DNA from: Ficedula albicollis
Lineage: Eukaryota; Chordata; Aves; Passeriformes; Muscicapidae
DNA: 64,000 nt
Assembly: GCF_000247815.1 (NCBI RefSeq)
Contig: NC_021683.1
Span: forward strand, 15,434,219 to 15,498,218
Direction of reading: 5' to 3'
Shown here: positions 55,101 through 64,000 of the stretch, in pieces
How positions within the stretch are numbered: the stretch's first letter is position 1
How the letters are laid out: each line of letters begins with the position of its first letter
The notes under the pieces: model-generated
The model's database searches: none
What the model was told of the DNA's origin: nothing
Seen by the model: only the letters and a program-made list of their open reading frames with translations
Made by a program: the position numbers and the translations under genes

Positions 55101-58100
55101 CCCCTGGCACCATGTGGATGCCCAGCATCAGCCTCCCTGTCCTGCCAGGGCCTCACCAAACCGATGGGCCCCTGGGGTGACGACGGACAAGACCAGAGCC
55201 CTGCCCGTTCCAGGGGCTGGGTGCCCTAAGAGGGGCATGCAATGGGATTAACTAACTCCCATGGAAATAATAATTGGAAAGCCAGCAACAGCTTGTGAGC
55301 TCCCTAAAATTTTCATATAACCCTTTCTTATCTGCCTCCTGTTCAGCTGCTGATTCTAATTGGCTTCACCAAAATAAACCAGAAATAGCTTTGTTGATTT
55401 AGTTGGATCTGTGCTAGAGCTAAATGCCCACAATTCCCCCATCTGCAAAAAGCCAGAATGGTACTAGAAATGGTTTCAGTTTTACAGATATTAATTAATA
55501 TTTGTGAAGTGCTTTCTAAGCTTGGAACAAAGAACAAAAATCATTGTGTTATGAATAAGCAAACTGAAAAGAACAACCATAAAATTGCAGAGAATTGACT
55601 GCAGAACCTAACAAGGCCTCTGCATCTTTAATTTGTATATTTCTGTTTACCATAAGCATGCACAGAGGAAAGGTCTTGTCCCTTTTAACAGACAGTTTCT
55701 TCTCCATATATAGCTGTATTCATGCAAATCCATTATAAACACAGTGTTGTCTGAAATACAGTTAATAAATGAAGGTACCACAAATGTGATTTTAAATCAG
55801 TTTAATAAAATTAGTCATGTAGATTTTAAATCATTTTTACAGTTGATTTAACATTTGTGACTGGTTTATAGATTATGATATAGGATAGTGTTTGCATCCT
55901 TGCAATTTTATTCCAATTTAGAAACAGTACAAATATTAATTTTTGCTTCAATAATGGAGCCTTCGAGAATTAACTTGTCTTTTCTCAATACACATTTTAT
56001 GAGAATGTTTTAAATATGATTTTTAATATTTTTGAGGACTTTATTACACATGAAGTTCTTTTAACTAGGACTTAGCTGGAATCTCTTCACAAAACTTTCT
56101 TGCCAGACATATGTAAATGTTTTTCATGGTTAACTTAATGGCATGAAATGCATAAGAATAGTTATTCATAATGCAAGACATTTTGTAACAGCCATAAAAA
56201 GTTGTAACAAACGTCACATACCAAAAGGAGTAAAATGCCCCAAACGGAAATAATAATCGTGAGTCTGTTGTCAAAACCCAGCCAGATTTTGATAAAAGCC
56301 CAAATTTCACGTGATTTCAAGTGGTAAGGGAGGATCCAGGCAATAGTGCCTTATTTACAGATCTTGAACAGATTCAGACTACTGTTACATAGAAAAAAAA
56401 TGTGATATTAACTGAGGGATATGCCGGGGGGACTATTGTCTCCTAGTCATCAGCTTCACATTCGGAAGCTGCTGTTCAGAAGGAGGGTGCTTGCAGCTCT
56501 TCAGTTCCTCGTGCGAGTGAGTTCTTGACGCGGCAGAGGTTTGTGAAGTGTCTCCTCACTTCAGGATGAGGGGCCCAGGTGCCAGAGTCCCCGTGGGGAT
56601 TGCTGCTGGGGCTGAGCATCTCCCAGTGCCAGCACAGAGATCCCAGGCTGGGAAGGGGCTCCTGGGCACAGCCACTCCCCTGGTGGGAGCTGCTCCGGGG
56701 CTCTCAACCACCAGCCCTGATGCTGCTGTCTTTGCTCATTATCTCTCCCATAAAGCTGCAGCATATGGTGTTATAGCATTTTCTGCAGGGAAAGCTGGAT
56801 GGGTAATGGCTGTGTGGTGTAGAAACCTCCCTGTGCTCAGAGCAGGTGGGCAAATGTTTCCCTCTCTCATTGCTAAATGGGTGAGGAAATACTGGGTTTG
56901 AATTAGTATTGTAGACTGTATGGCCAAGGAAACCAGTCCTGGGAGCTACAAAACCAATCAGAACCAAGTCAGGGACTTTGCCTGGTTTGTGGGGTCACTT
57001 AGTGACCACCAAGTGAGATGGAGAAGTCGGTCATGCCTCTTTACCTGCACTTTCTGTACTGAGATGATGTAGTGAGGTCCCTACAGTTGAAGACAAACAT
57101 TAACAAAACTTTCTATTATGGTTGATTTTAAATGTGCTACCCTAACTAATTTTATGAAAGTTTGGTTCCGTGTCTTCCTTTTTTTTTTTTTTTTTAACCA
57201 AAGATCCATTTGAAAAGAATATTTTACACTACCCAAAACCGCAGGCCTGCAAAGTCCAAAGTCATCATTCAGAAGTGCTTCAGATGATGCTTGTGAGAAC
57301 TCTTGTTTGGGTTGCTGTGTCTGTTCTTCTCCAGGGTCTCCTTTTAATAGCTGAGCTAGGTAAGAAGGGAGGAGATTTAGGTGCATCTGTGTCATTGCCA
57401 ACATCAAGAAATTAATTACCATGCATCAGGTTCCTGCAAATCAAGAAAATTACTGTCAAAATGAGATTCAAGAAATAAATGCATTATAGTGGGGTTTTGA
57501 TTTGTTTTTTTGGATATGATATTTAATTCCCTCTTCTACAGAGTCCATCCCAAGACAGAGATTTCTCACAGATATATCAAACATTTCCAGAGAGCTGATT
57601 TTTATTCCTTTAGCATGTCAGAGGCACTCAATCTGCTTGTCCCCATACAGCAATTTATTCTACTTCCCACTTCTCCTCTTGATTCAGTTTGTGGATGTGG
57701 TGCTAGCAAATGCTTTGCCAATAATGAAAATAATCCCAAAAGAAGGCAACTTTGATCCTAATCCTGGTGGTCCACATGTGAAAACTGGCCATTAGAAGGG
57801 GACTGGAAGCAATAGGCACTAAACTATTGTTTTCATGAGTCATCACAGAATACTTCTGAGCTGGAACTTCTGTTTCCAATCAGGTTTTCAGCTGGATGTT
57901 TGGAGTCTGATTTTTTCTAAGGAATAATAATTAAAAAAAAAAAAAAAAAGAACCTCTCTTTCCCCTCTCCCCTATTTCTTTTTAGACTTCCCTTTAATCA
58001 ATCCCCTGGTGCATAGCACATTTCCTTTAGCTAACATGCAATCCAAGAAGAAATAGCATTTTGTATTTTCGAGGAAAGATTGCTGCTGTGAAAAGAGCAT

Positions 58101-59744
58101 GTGTCTGGGCTTTATAGGCATTGAGGTTGCCAAAGGAAAAAGTAGTCTTGCAGAGGACACTGAAAACATATTAAAACTAGATATTAATTCTTAATGTAAC
58201 TGCGCATCCTGCATTCAATCAAGAGCAGACTAAGTATTACAGTATTGGAAAGCAAAGTGCAATTTGTTCATTTGCCCTAAAAATCAGGTAAATCATGCCT
58301 GGAATTATAATTGAGAACTACTCAGAAGTCTGTATAATGCTTTTTACGTGAGCAAAAACAGGCTTTACAGTGTTTTGAGGAGAGCTGGTTTGGACAGTGC
58401 AGTGAGCAAAGGAAATGCAGGTGATGGGTAAGAAATGTGCTGCAGTTAAAATAACCCCTTTTTCTTTCACAGTTGACAAACAGGTAGAAAGCTCACGACC
58501 CTGGGTTTGCACATGACCATTATCACCAAGTGTGCAGGAACACAGGGAAATGTGTCTCCCTTTGAAGGCAGTCAGCTGCCCTGCACTGTGCTGTCACTGC
58601 TGCTGCTCGTGACACAGCTCTGGGCCAGGAAGCAGAATATCAGTCTGTGAGCACTGAGCCCCTGCCTGCAGAGAGGGCTGGCACTGTGGGAGCTGTCCAA
58701 GGAGCCTTAAGGCTTTGGAGCTGCAGCAAGTAATTGATCCACTGCCTCCAACACATCCTCTTTGGGTGCCACAGAGGAATCCTGGCTTCTGCCTCAACTG
58801 AGTACATCGCAAGGAAATAGACTGCATGGAGGGAATATGCACTTGCCTCACGGTTTTGGAAAGATTTGCTAATTAGTTCTCCTAATGCTCCTAAAATATA
58901 TGCTTCCAACATTACTAAGAGGTAAAATGAGGCATGAGGCTCTTAGAGATATCCTCTGTGTCCCTGGGCAAATCAGGAGAAAGTTTGTAGTACTGAAATT
59001 AGCATTAAAAGCAAAGAGCGGTTCTATCGACTAACTTTCGAAATGAATCCTTCTGTCTACCTGGTAAAAGGCACAATCCAAAACCACTCCAAAGGGACCA
59101 GAGATCTTATCTGGGTGTAGATAAGAGGGTAAGGAAAGGAAAAAGGCACGAGGCAGTCATTGGGCCTCTACCCTTTAGGAAATGAGGAATATGTTAATAG
59201 TAAAAGGATTTTAACAAATAGACAAAAGTAGAGACTTCAATTAAGTGAGCTCTTATTAAGTTTTGGACCATGAACTTTCTGAAGGCTGTAAGTAAGGCAA
59301 TCTTGTGACCTAAATAATTGCCAGGCTTCCTTTTCTCTGGGGAAAATAATGAAATAGATTAGCTCAGACTCATTTCATAAAGAATTAATGGTGGAAAACA
59401 TAATTAATGCCACTCAATATATGTTTGCAAAAACAAATCTTGTCAAATTCGATGTGATTTTTTGACAGGATTGCAAGTTGGTTTGGTAAAAGTAGCAAGG
59501 CTGGGGTGGTAGAATTCTGTATGGCTTTTGCCTTTCTGCAGCATGACAGACATTTTGATTACTGCAAGTAAACCCACTCCAAATTAATGAATGATTCCAA
59601 AAGAATATTGAAAAATTAATATATGGTGCAAGTTGAATGGATTTCAAAATGCCATTTAGTAGGGAGCTATTAAACTGGAAGCCTGACTGGTGGATTTGGT
59701 GCTCCATTTAAGTCTCAAGTCTTTTTCCTGACTCTGCCACCATC
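49154..59744. other. Unique non-coding DNA
   Basis: There is no recognisable gene over more than 10 kb. It contains (TG)9 at 53554-53571, GC-richer patches at 51000-51260, 52680-52830, 54560-55230 and 56560-56720, an A run at about 57932-57949 and T runs near 57180. The longest open frame outside repeats (175 codons, minus, 52735-53262) shows no known family. Confidence 0.55.
53554..53571 (+). repeat. (TG)9 microsatellite
   Basis: Nine perfect TG units. Ordinary dinucleotide repeat. Confidence 0.95.
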
Positions 59745-59833
59745 TTGTTCTGGTCTAGTTGACAAGGTGGTGATTAGTCAAAGGTAGGACTCAATGATCT
59801 CAGAGGTCTTTTCCAACCTAAATTATTCTGTGA
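59745..59833 (+). mobile_element. CR1 LINE extreme 3' fragment
   Basis: Only the last about 90 bp remains: CTGGTCTAGTTGACAAGG, then a GGACTCAATGATCTCAGAGG block, TTTTCCAACCT and a final ATTCTGTG. No coding part remains. Confidence 0.92.
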
Positions 59834-61632
59834 ACCACAGCTATGTCAGTCAACTTCAGTGCTTTATGGTTTGCAAAATATCAATGGGAAAACAACCCCT
59901 CTGTAAAAACACTTCAAAGTTTACTACTGAAAACAACAATATATTATTATCTGTGACATTTAACAGCAGACTCCTGAACTGTCCAGTTTTTGATTTCTTG
60001 TGTGGGGGTTTTTTTGGTCTTTTTTTGGTTTTTTTTCCCTCTTTTTAATCAGCTGCATGGTGGAAAAGCTGAATACTTGGATAGCTTGCAACTATGCCAG
60101 AGGTGTGACTACTAAGTAGATACACAGCCAGGAAGACATTGATCCACATCCCTCTGTGGCAATTTGCTACTCCATAATTTGGGCTCAATTGCACAGAAAT
60201 AATTTTAAAGCCATGTGTAAGACCACAAATTACACTTGAATAATGGATGGCCACTTCTGTGCTAAGGAGCAGGGCCTCCCTTTGTTCATCACGGGGTTAC
60301 CCAAACCATGGCAGTCCTGCCAGGGATCCATTGTCAGTTTATTCAATGAGTTAGTTTAACAAGAAGTTGGAGCACAAACTTTATATTGAAGGGATCGAAA
60401 ATTCTACCTGCTAGACAGTCAGCTGTTTGCAAAAAGGAATGAAGATTTCAGCAGATTCTTCCTAGGCTGCACTAGATAGACACAGAATAATTTTCTGGAA
60501 GTTATAATCAACTTCAGCCATAGCTTTTAGGTTTAAAGTGTGGATTAATTCTGGGAACTCCTCTAGACTGCCTGAGTTTGGAGGTCAGGAAGGGTGATCT
60601 CAGTGGTGCCTTCTGGCTTTATAATGAACAAATTGATTTAATTAGTGATGTGATTTCCTTTATTTTTCCATTTAATTTAAATCCTACCTTTCCCTTAATT
60701 TGTCTCTTTTCTGTTCACTTTATTATTTTTGTTATAGCAAAGTTCCTCCTTTGCAGGATGAAAAAATAACTCCCTGTTTAATTTAAGGAGAGATTTTGTC
60801 TGCTAATTCTGGGGCCAAGGTTTCGTCTCACGTGAGTTGTAAGACCACAAAAGGGTTTTGATGCTACAAATAGTTTTGAGACAGAAGCTGAGCTTATTTT
60901 CAGCTCTTTGTGAAAGGCTGGCTGCGCCTTGGAGCCCTGCTGCCACCCATACTGCCCCAGGCGAGCTGCACATGGGCGGCTCTGAGCCCAAATCTGCACC
61001 AGGACAAGTTCCATCCTTCCCAAATGGGATGTGGGAGACTCATGCCATCGCTTTGGGGCTGCTGTGCATGCAGCAGAGCAACACACTGTGCTATTTTAAT
61101 TGTTAAATATCTGATTCGTGCCGTTGATGTCCTCTAAGGAAGCAGAACCTCAGGCAGCGATGGCCGGGGGCTCTGTGAGGCCAGTCCCAGAGCAGGGCTG
61201 GCACATCCCCAAAGGATGGAGGGAGAACTAGAGCCGTGCTCTGAGCCCAAAGCTGCTGGGAACTGCTGGGGCTCAGCCACGCTCGCTGGGCTGGGGAGGC
61301 TGCAAAGATCATGGCTTGAATTCTCATGCCCCTACTTGTACTCATCTAGAATGTCTGAAATTACGCAGGTCTTTTCCCCCCAATGAGCCAGCTTGCTGCA
61401 CAAACATTAAAACATCAACGTGCTAGCTCCTTGGCGTGGAGCAAGGCCTCTCTATCAGCGCTGCCACCTAAAACCAGCCCTTCGGTGCTAGACAGCGTGT
61501 CCTGCAACACGTTTCTGTCATTTGGCAGCTGGGCAGCTTGACCCCGCAGCGCTGCTCGTCTCTGCGGCTTCTCGGCGCCAGGCGGCCCTGACCATGCCTG
61601 ACCCACGGCGCGCAGGGATGGAGAGCTCTGGG
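59834..61632. other. Unique non-coding DNA, GC content rising to the right
   Basis: The first kilobase is AT-rich and featureless. From about 60900 onward it becomes GC-richer, with CpG clusters at 61540-61620, leading into the minisatellite block. No gene was recognised. Confidence 0.5.
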
Positions 61633-61850
61633 GCCGTGTGCGGGCTTGTTTCACTGTCAGTGCCCTGTGCGGGTTTGTTTCACTGTCAGGCTGTGTGTGA
61701 GTTTGTTTCACTTTCAGGCTGTGTGCGGGTTTGTTTCACTCTCAGAGCCGTGTGCGGGCCTGTTTCACTGTCAGGCCCTGTGTGGGTTTGTTTCACTCTC
61801 AGAGCCGTGTGCGGGTTTGTTTCGCTCTCAGAGCCGTGTGCGGGCCCCGG
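61633..61850 (+). repeat. Minisatellite A, 28/29-bp unit, about 7.5 copies
   Basis: The GTTTCAC (last copy GTTTCGC) core recurs at 61648, 61677, 61705, 61733, 61762, 61790 and 61819, giving spacings of 29, 28, 28, 29, 28 and 29. The core sits in a unit resembling GTGTGCGGGTTTGTTTCACT followed by CTCAGAGCC. The regular alternation of 28 and 29 suggests two-unit expansions. Open frames through it (for example plus 61522-61905) merely translate the repeat. Confidence 0.93.
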
Positions 61851-61881
61851 CTGGCTCTGCTCCCAGAGCGGTGTCCGGGCT

Positions 61882-62670
61882 GGCGGGGCAGTGACGGGGC
61901 AGTGATGAGGCCGGTGCAGGGCGTGACGGGGCAGTGACAGGGCCCAAGTGGGGCAGTGAGGGGCAGTGACAGGGCCCGTGCAGGGCAGTGACAGGGCCCA
62001 AGCGGGGCAGTGACAGGGCCCGTGCAGGGCAGTGACAGGGCCCGTGCGGGGCAGTGACCGGGCTCATGCGGGGCAGTGAGGGGCAGTGACAGGGCCCGTG
62101 CAGGGCAGTGACAGGGCCCAAGCGGGGCAGTGACAGGGCCCGTGCAGGGCAGTGACAGGGCCCAAGCGGGGCAGTGACAGGGCCCGTGCAGGGCAGTGAC
62201 AGGGCCCAAGCGGGGCAGTGACAGGGCCCGTGCAGGGCAGTGACAGGGCCCAAGCGGGGCAGTGACAGGGCCCGTGCAGGGCAGTGACAGGGCCCAAGCG
62301 GGGCAGTGACCGGGCTCATGCGGGGCAGTGAGGGGCAGTGACAGGGCCCGTGCGGGGCAGTGACCGGGCTCATGCGGGGCAGTGAGGGGCAGTGACAGGG
62401 CCCGTGCGGGGCAGTGACCGGGCTCATGCGGGGCAGTGAGGGGCAGTGACAGGGCCCGTGCGGGGCAGTGACCGGGCTCATGCGGGGCAGTGAGGGGCAG
62501 TGACAGGGCCCGTGCGGGGCAGTGACCGGGCTCATGCGGGGCAGTGAGGGGCAGTGACAGGGCCCGTGCGGGGCAGTGACCGGGCTCATGCGGGGCAGTG
62601 AGGGGCAGTGACAGGGCCCGTGCGGGGCAGTGACGGGGCCCGTGCGGGGCCCGTGCGCTGCAGTGACCGC
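61882..62670 (+). repeat. Minisatellite B, 22-bp GGGCAGTGAC-type unit with 44-bp and 54-bp higher-order units
   Basis: The basic monomer is about 22 bp (GGGCAGTGACAGGGCCCGTG plus two bases). Around 62121-62300 it is arranged as 44-bp dimers (AGCGGGG at 62121, 62165, 62209, 62253 and 62297). From about 62315 to 62640 a 54-bp unit repeats six times (CTCATG at 62315, 62369, 62423, 62477, 62531 and 62585), made of a 22-bp monomer, a 12-bp truncated one and a 20-bp one. Minus-strand open frames of nearly 400 codons here are repeat translations with a Cys-His-Cys-Pro theme and should not be annotated as proteins. Confidence 0.95.
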
Positions 62671-62719
62671 GCCGTGACCCGGCTCCGAGCGCTGCCCGCG
62701 CTGCGCTGCCCCCGCGCCG

Positions 62720-62733
62720 CCCGCAGGTGGCGC
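62720..62733 (+). promoter_or_regulatory. CTCF-like binding motif
   Basis: CCCGCAGGTGGCGC matches the vertebrate CTCF core consensus CCASYAGRKGGCRS at 13 of 14 positions (the third base is C instead of A). It lies in CpG-rich DNA directly beside the minisatellite. A match alone does not show occupancy. Confidence 0.5.
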
Positions 62734-62763
62734 TGCAGACCGAGCGCCGGCCCCGCCCGGCCC

Positions 62764-62782
62764 GGCTCTGCCGGGGACCGCG
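62764..62782 (+). repeat. Left direct repeat flanking C tract 4
   Basis: GGCTCTGCCGGGGACCGCG ends exactly at the C run. It recurs at 62827-62845 with one mismatch (G to C at the 13th base). The CCC before both copies also matches but cannot be told apart from the C run on the right side. Confidence 0.9.

Positions 62783-62826
<44 letters not shown>
62783..62826 (+). repeat. Pure poly-C tract 4 (44 bp)
   Basis: A run of 44 C's inside a CpG-rich stretch, with the same duplicated-flank architecture as the three long tracts. It is the shortest of the four. Confidence 0.95.
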
Positions 62827-62828
<2 letters not shown>

Positions 62829-62845
62829 CTCTGCCGGCGACCGCG
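62827..62845 (+). repeat. Right direct repeat flanking C tract 4
   Basis: GGCTCTGCCGGCGACCGCG follows the C run directly and continues into AGGGGACAGAG. One base differs from the left copy. Confidence 0.9.
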
Positions 62846-63209
62846 AGGGGACAGAGAGGGGACACGCGGGTGCTGAGGCACAAACGTAGAGAGAGAAATG
62901 TGTCTTTTTTCTTTCTTTCCTTTTGGGCCGCACCGCGCACTGAGCCGCTGCTGGCACCCTGCACCCTCCCCGGCCATTTGATGGGTTTTTATCAGAGCAC
63001 CCGGCTAAATGTTACCGAGTCTGTCCTTTACAGCGCAGTGAAGGCTCTGCTTGTAGCCCTGATTTTTTCAATTAGTTTTCTTTTCCTTTTTTTTTTTTCT
63101 CTCTTATTTTTTAATTTTTCTTTCTATTCTCCTTCTTATTTTTGAAGAAAATTCCTGGTTAATTTTGTATGAAATTATTAATGCACGGTTTGGGCGTTAA
63201 TACTTATTT
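62846..63209. other. Unique non-coding DNA
   Basis: A GC-rich start fades into a T-rich, polypyrimidine stretch (63060-63145). No coding evidence was seen. Confidence 0.5.
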
Positions 63210-63339
63210 CACAAAATCATTTAGGTTGGAAAAGATCTCTAAGATCATCGAGTCCAACCTTTGACTGATCACCATCTTGTCAATTAGACCACAGCACTGA
63301 GTGTCACATCCAGTCCACTGATTAAAACCTCCAGGGATA
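63210..63339 (-). mobile_element. CR1 LINE 3' fragment, antisense
   Basis: CACAAAATCATTTAGGTTGG, AAAAGATCTCTAAGATCATC and GAGTCCAACC are the reverse complement of the CR1 3' end, followed by about 80 bp of matching upstream sequence ending near CCTCCAGGGATA. Only the non-coding 3' end and the very last part remain. Confidence 0.93.
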
Positions 63340-63365
63340 ACAAAAAGCTAAACTTTAGTTTATAT

Positions 63366-63387
63366 TGCTGCTGCTGCTGCTGCTGCT
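63366..63387 (+). repeat. (TGC)7 trinucleotide repeat
   Basis: Seven perfect TGC units, which lie 27 bases past the antisense CR1 fragment. Non-coding by context. Confidence 0.92.
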
Positions 63388-64000
63388 TGTTGAATGGCAG
63401 CACATCCTTCTTGTGGTCTGAACTGACAGCAGAATAAACCTCAGCATCTTAATTTTGTGTTCAAAACAAAATCTTAACATTGTGCTAATAACTAAATATT
63501 TTATTCTCATACCAGTAAAACTCTTTTCTGTAGAGTTTTAAAAAATTTATTTTAAAGCTTGAGTCTTAAAGTGCTTGTTGAAGCAAAATTCTAATCCTCT
63601 TGTTTGTTAGAATTGTGTTCAAGCACAAACAACCGCATGTTAATGGTAAGATTTTTTTCTTCTTTTTTTTTTTATCCTTTTTATTAATTTTCCTTCTAGT
63701 TCATAAATATACATAGCTTCTCCTGGTAGCCATTTGGAAAACAGAAGTGATATTGGTAGATAAAAGAAATATTTGTTTATCTGGGTTCAATATAAGTAAT
63801 GAGAACTTTTTTCAGAGAATTTATATGTGCAGACAAGAGCAGAAAAAAATTCCTCATAATTGTGTATCTCATTTCCCAAAGTGTGTGATTGTATGTGCAA
63901 ATTAAACTATTGCATGCACATGCTAAATTAGGTATTGGTGAGTGCATTTACTTAATTTGTATATACAGATTAAGTTAGCCCAATTAATCACTATGATAGT
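63388..64000. other. Unique AT-rich non-coding DNA to the window edge
   Basis: AT-rich, with a T run near 63660-63672. No recognised feature. Confidence 0.55.

Larger units (their letters stand above)
62640..62860. promoter_or_regulatory. CpG-rich core next to minisatellite B
   Basis: Very GC- and CpG-rich unique sequence follows the minisatellite (for example CGCGCCGTGACCCGGCTCCG). It carries a CTCF-like motif and the fourth C run. It could be a CpG-island promoter or insulator. No TATA box, clear first exon or splice donor was identified. Confidence 0.4.

Noticed and set aside
61799..62977. Minus-strand frames of about 380-390 codons rich in Cys-His-Cys-Pro
   Set aside because: The pattern follows the 22/44/54-bp minisatellite and continues into the C run. 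It exists in two overlapping frames at once, as repeats do.

Overview
The window looks like vertebrate, most likely bird (probably songbird), non-coding nuclear DNA. The main evidence is CR1 LINE sequence: three plus-strand CR1 pieces and one minus-strand piece carry the characteristic avian CR1 3' end ('GGACTCGATGATCTTGGAGG…' ending in short ATTCTGTG-like repeats). An older CR1/L3-type reverse-transcriptase remnant lies antisense at 25.7-26.1 kb. I found no convincing protein-coding exon, tRNA, rRNA, CRISPR array or prokaryotic feature. The open frames are either chance frames in unique DNA or readings through simple repeats and minisatellites. The stretch reads as an intergenic desert or part of a very large intron.

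Layout: 1-12.5 kb is unique, mostly AT-rich DNA. A 691-bp pure C run (12585-13275) and a 927-bp pure C run (16883-17809) follow, separated by unique DNA. 17.8-31.2 kb is unique DNA with a T/TG-rich patch near 22.0 kb and the antisense RT remnant. A 1.19-kb uninterrupted (CCCTT)n array occupies 31209-32399. A third C run (630 bp) lies at 34467-35096. A 3' CR1 piece sits at 37.05-38.06 kb and a shorter one at 45.6-45.96 kb. A 12-bp-type minisatellite lies at 49.0 kb. 49.2-59.7 kb is unique, with a CR1 tail at 59.75 kb. 61.6-62.9 kb is GC-rich: a 28/29-bp minisatellite, a 22-bp-based minisatellite with 44-bp and 54-bp higher-order units, a CTCF-like motif in CpG-rich DNA, and a fourth, short C run (44 bp). 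An antisense CR1 tail and a (TGC)7 repeat follow at 63.2-63.4 kb.

The most striking structure is shared by all four C runs. Each is bracketed by a direct duplication of its own locus (18, 26, about 43-44 and 19 bp). The left copy ends exactly where the C run starts, and the right copy begins exactly where it ends. Removing the C run plus one copy restores a simple continuous locus each time. This could be a real insertion class with target-site duplications. I think it is more likely an assembly signature: overlapping contig ends left unmerged, with the estimated gap filled by poly-G/poly-C sequence. Reads spanning the junctions would decide it.

There is no gene network to describe. The functional content I can suggest is limited to dead retrotransposon pieces, candidate structured repeats (G-quadruplex or triplex-prone), one CTCF-like site and a few unproven candidate conserved or CpG-rich patches.
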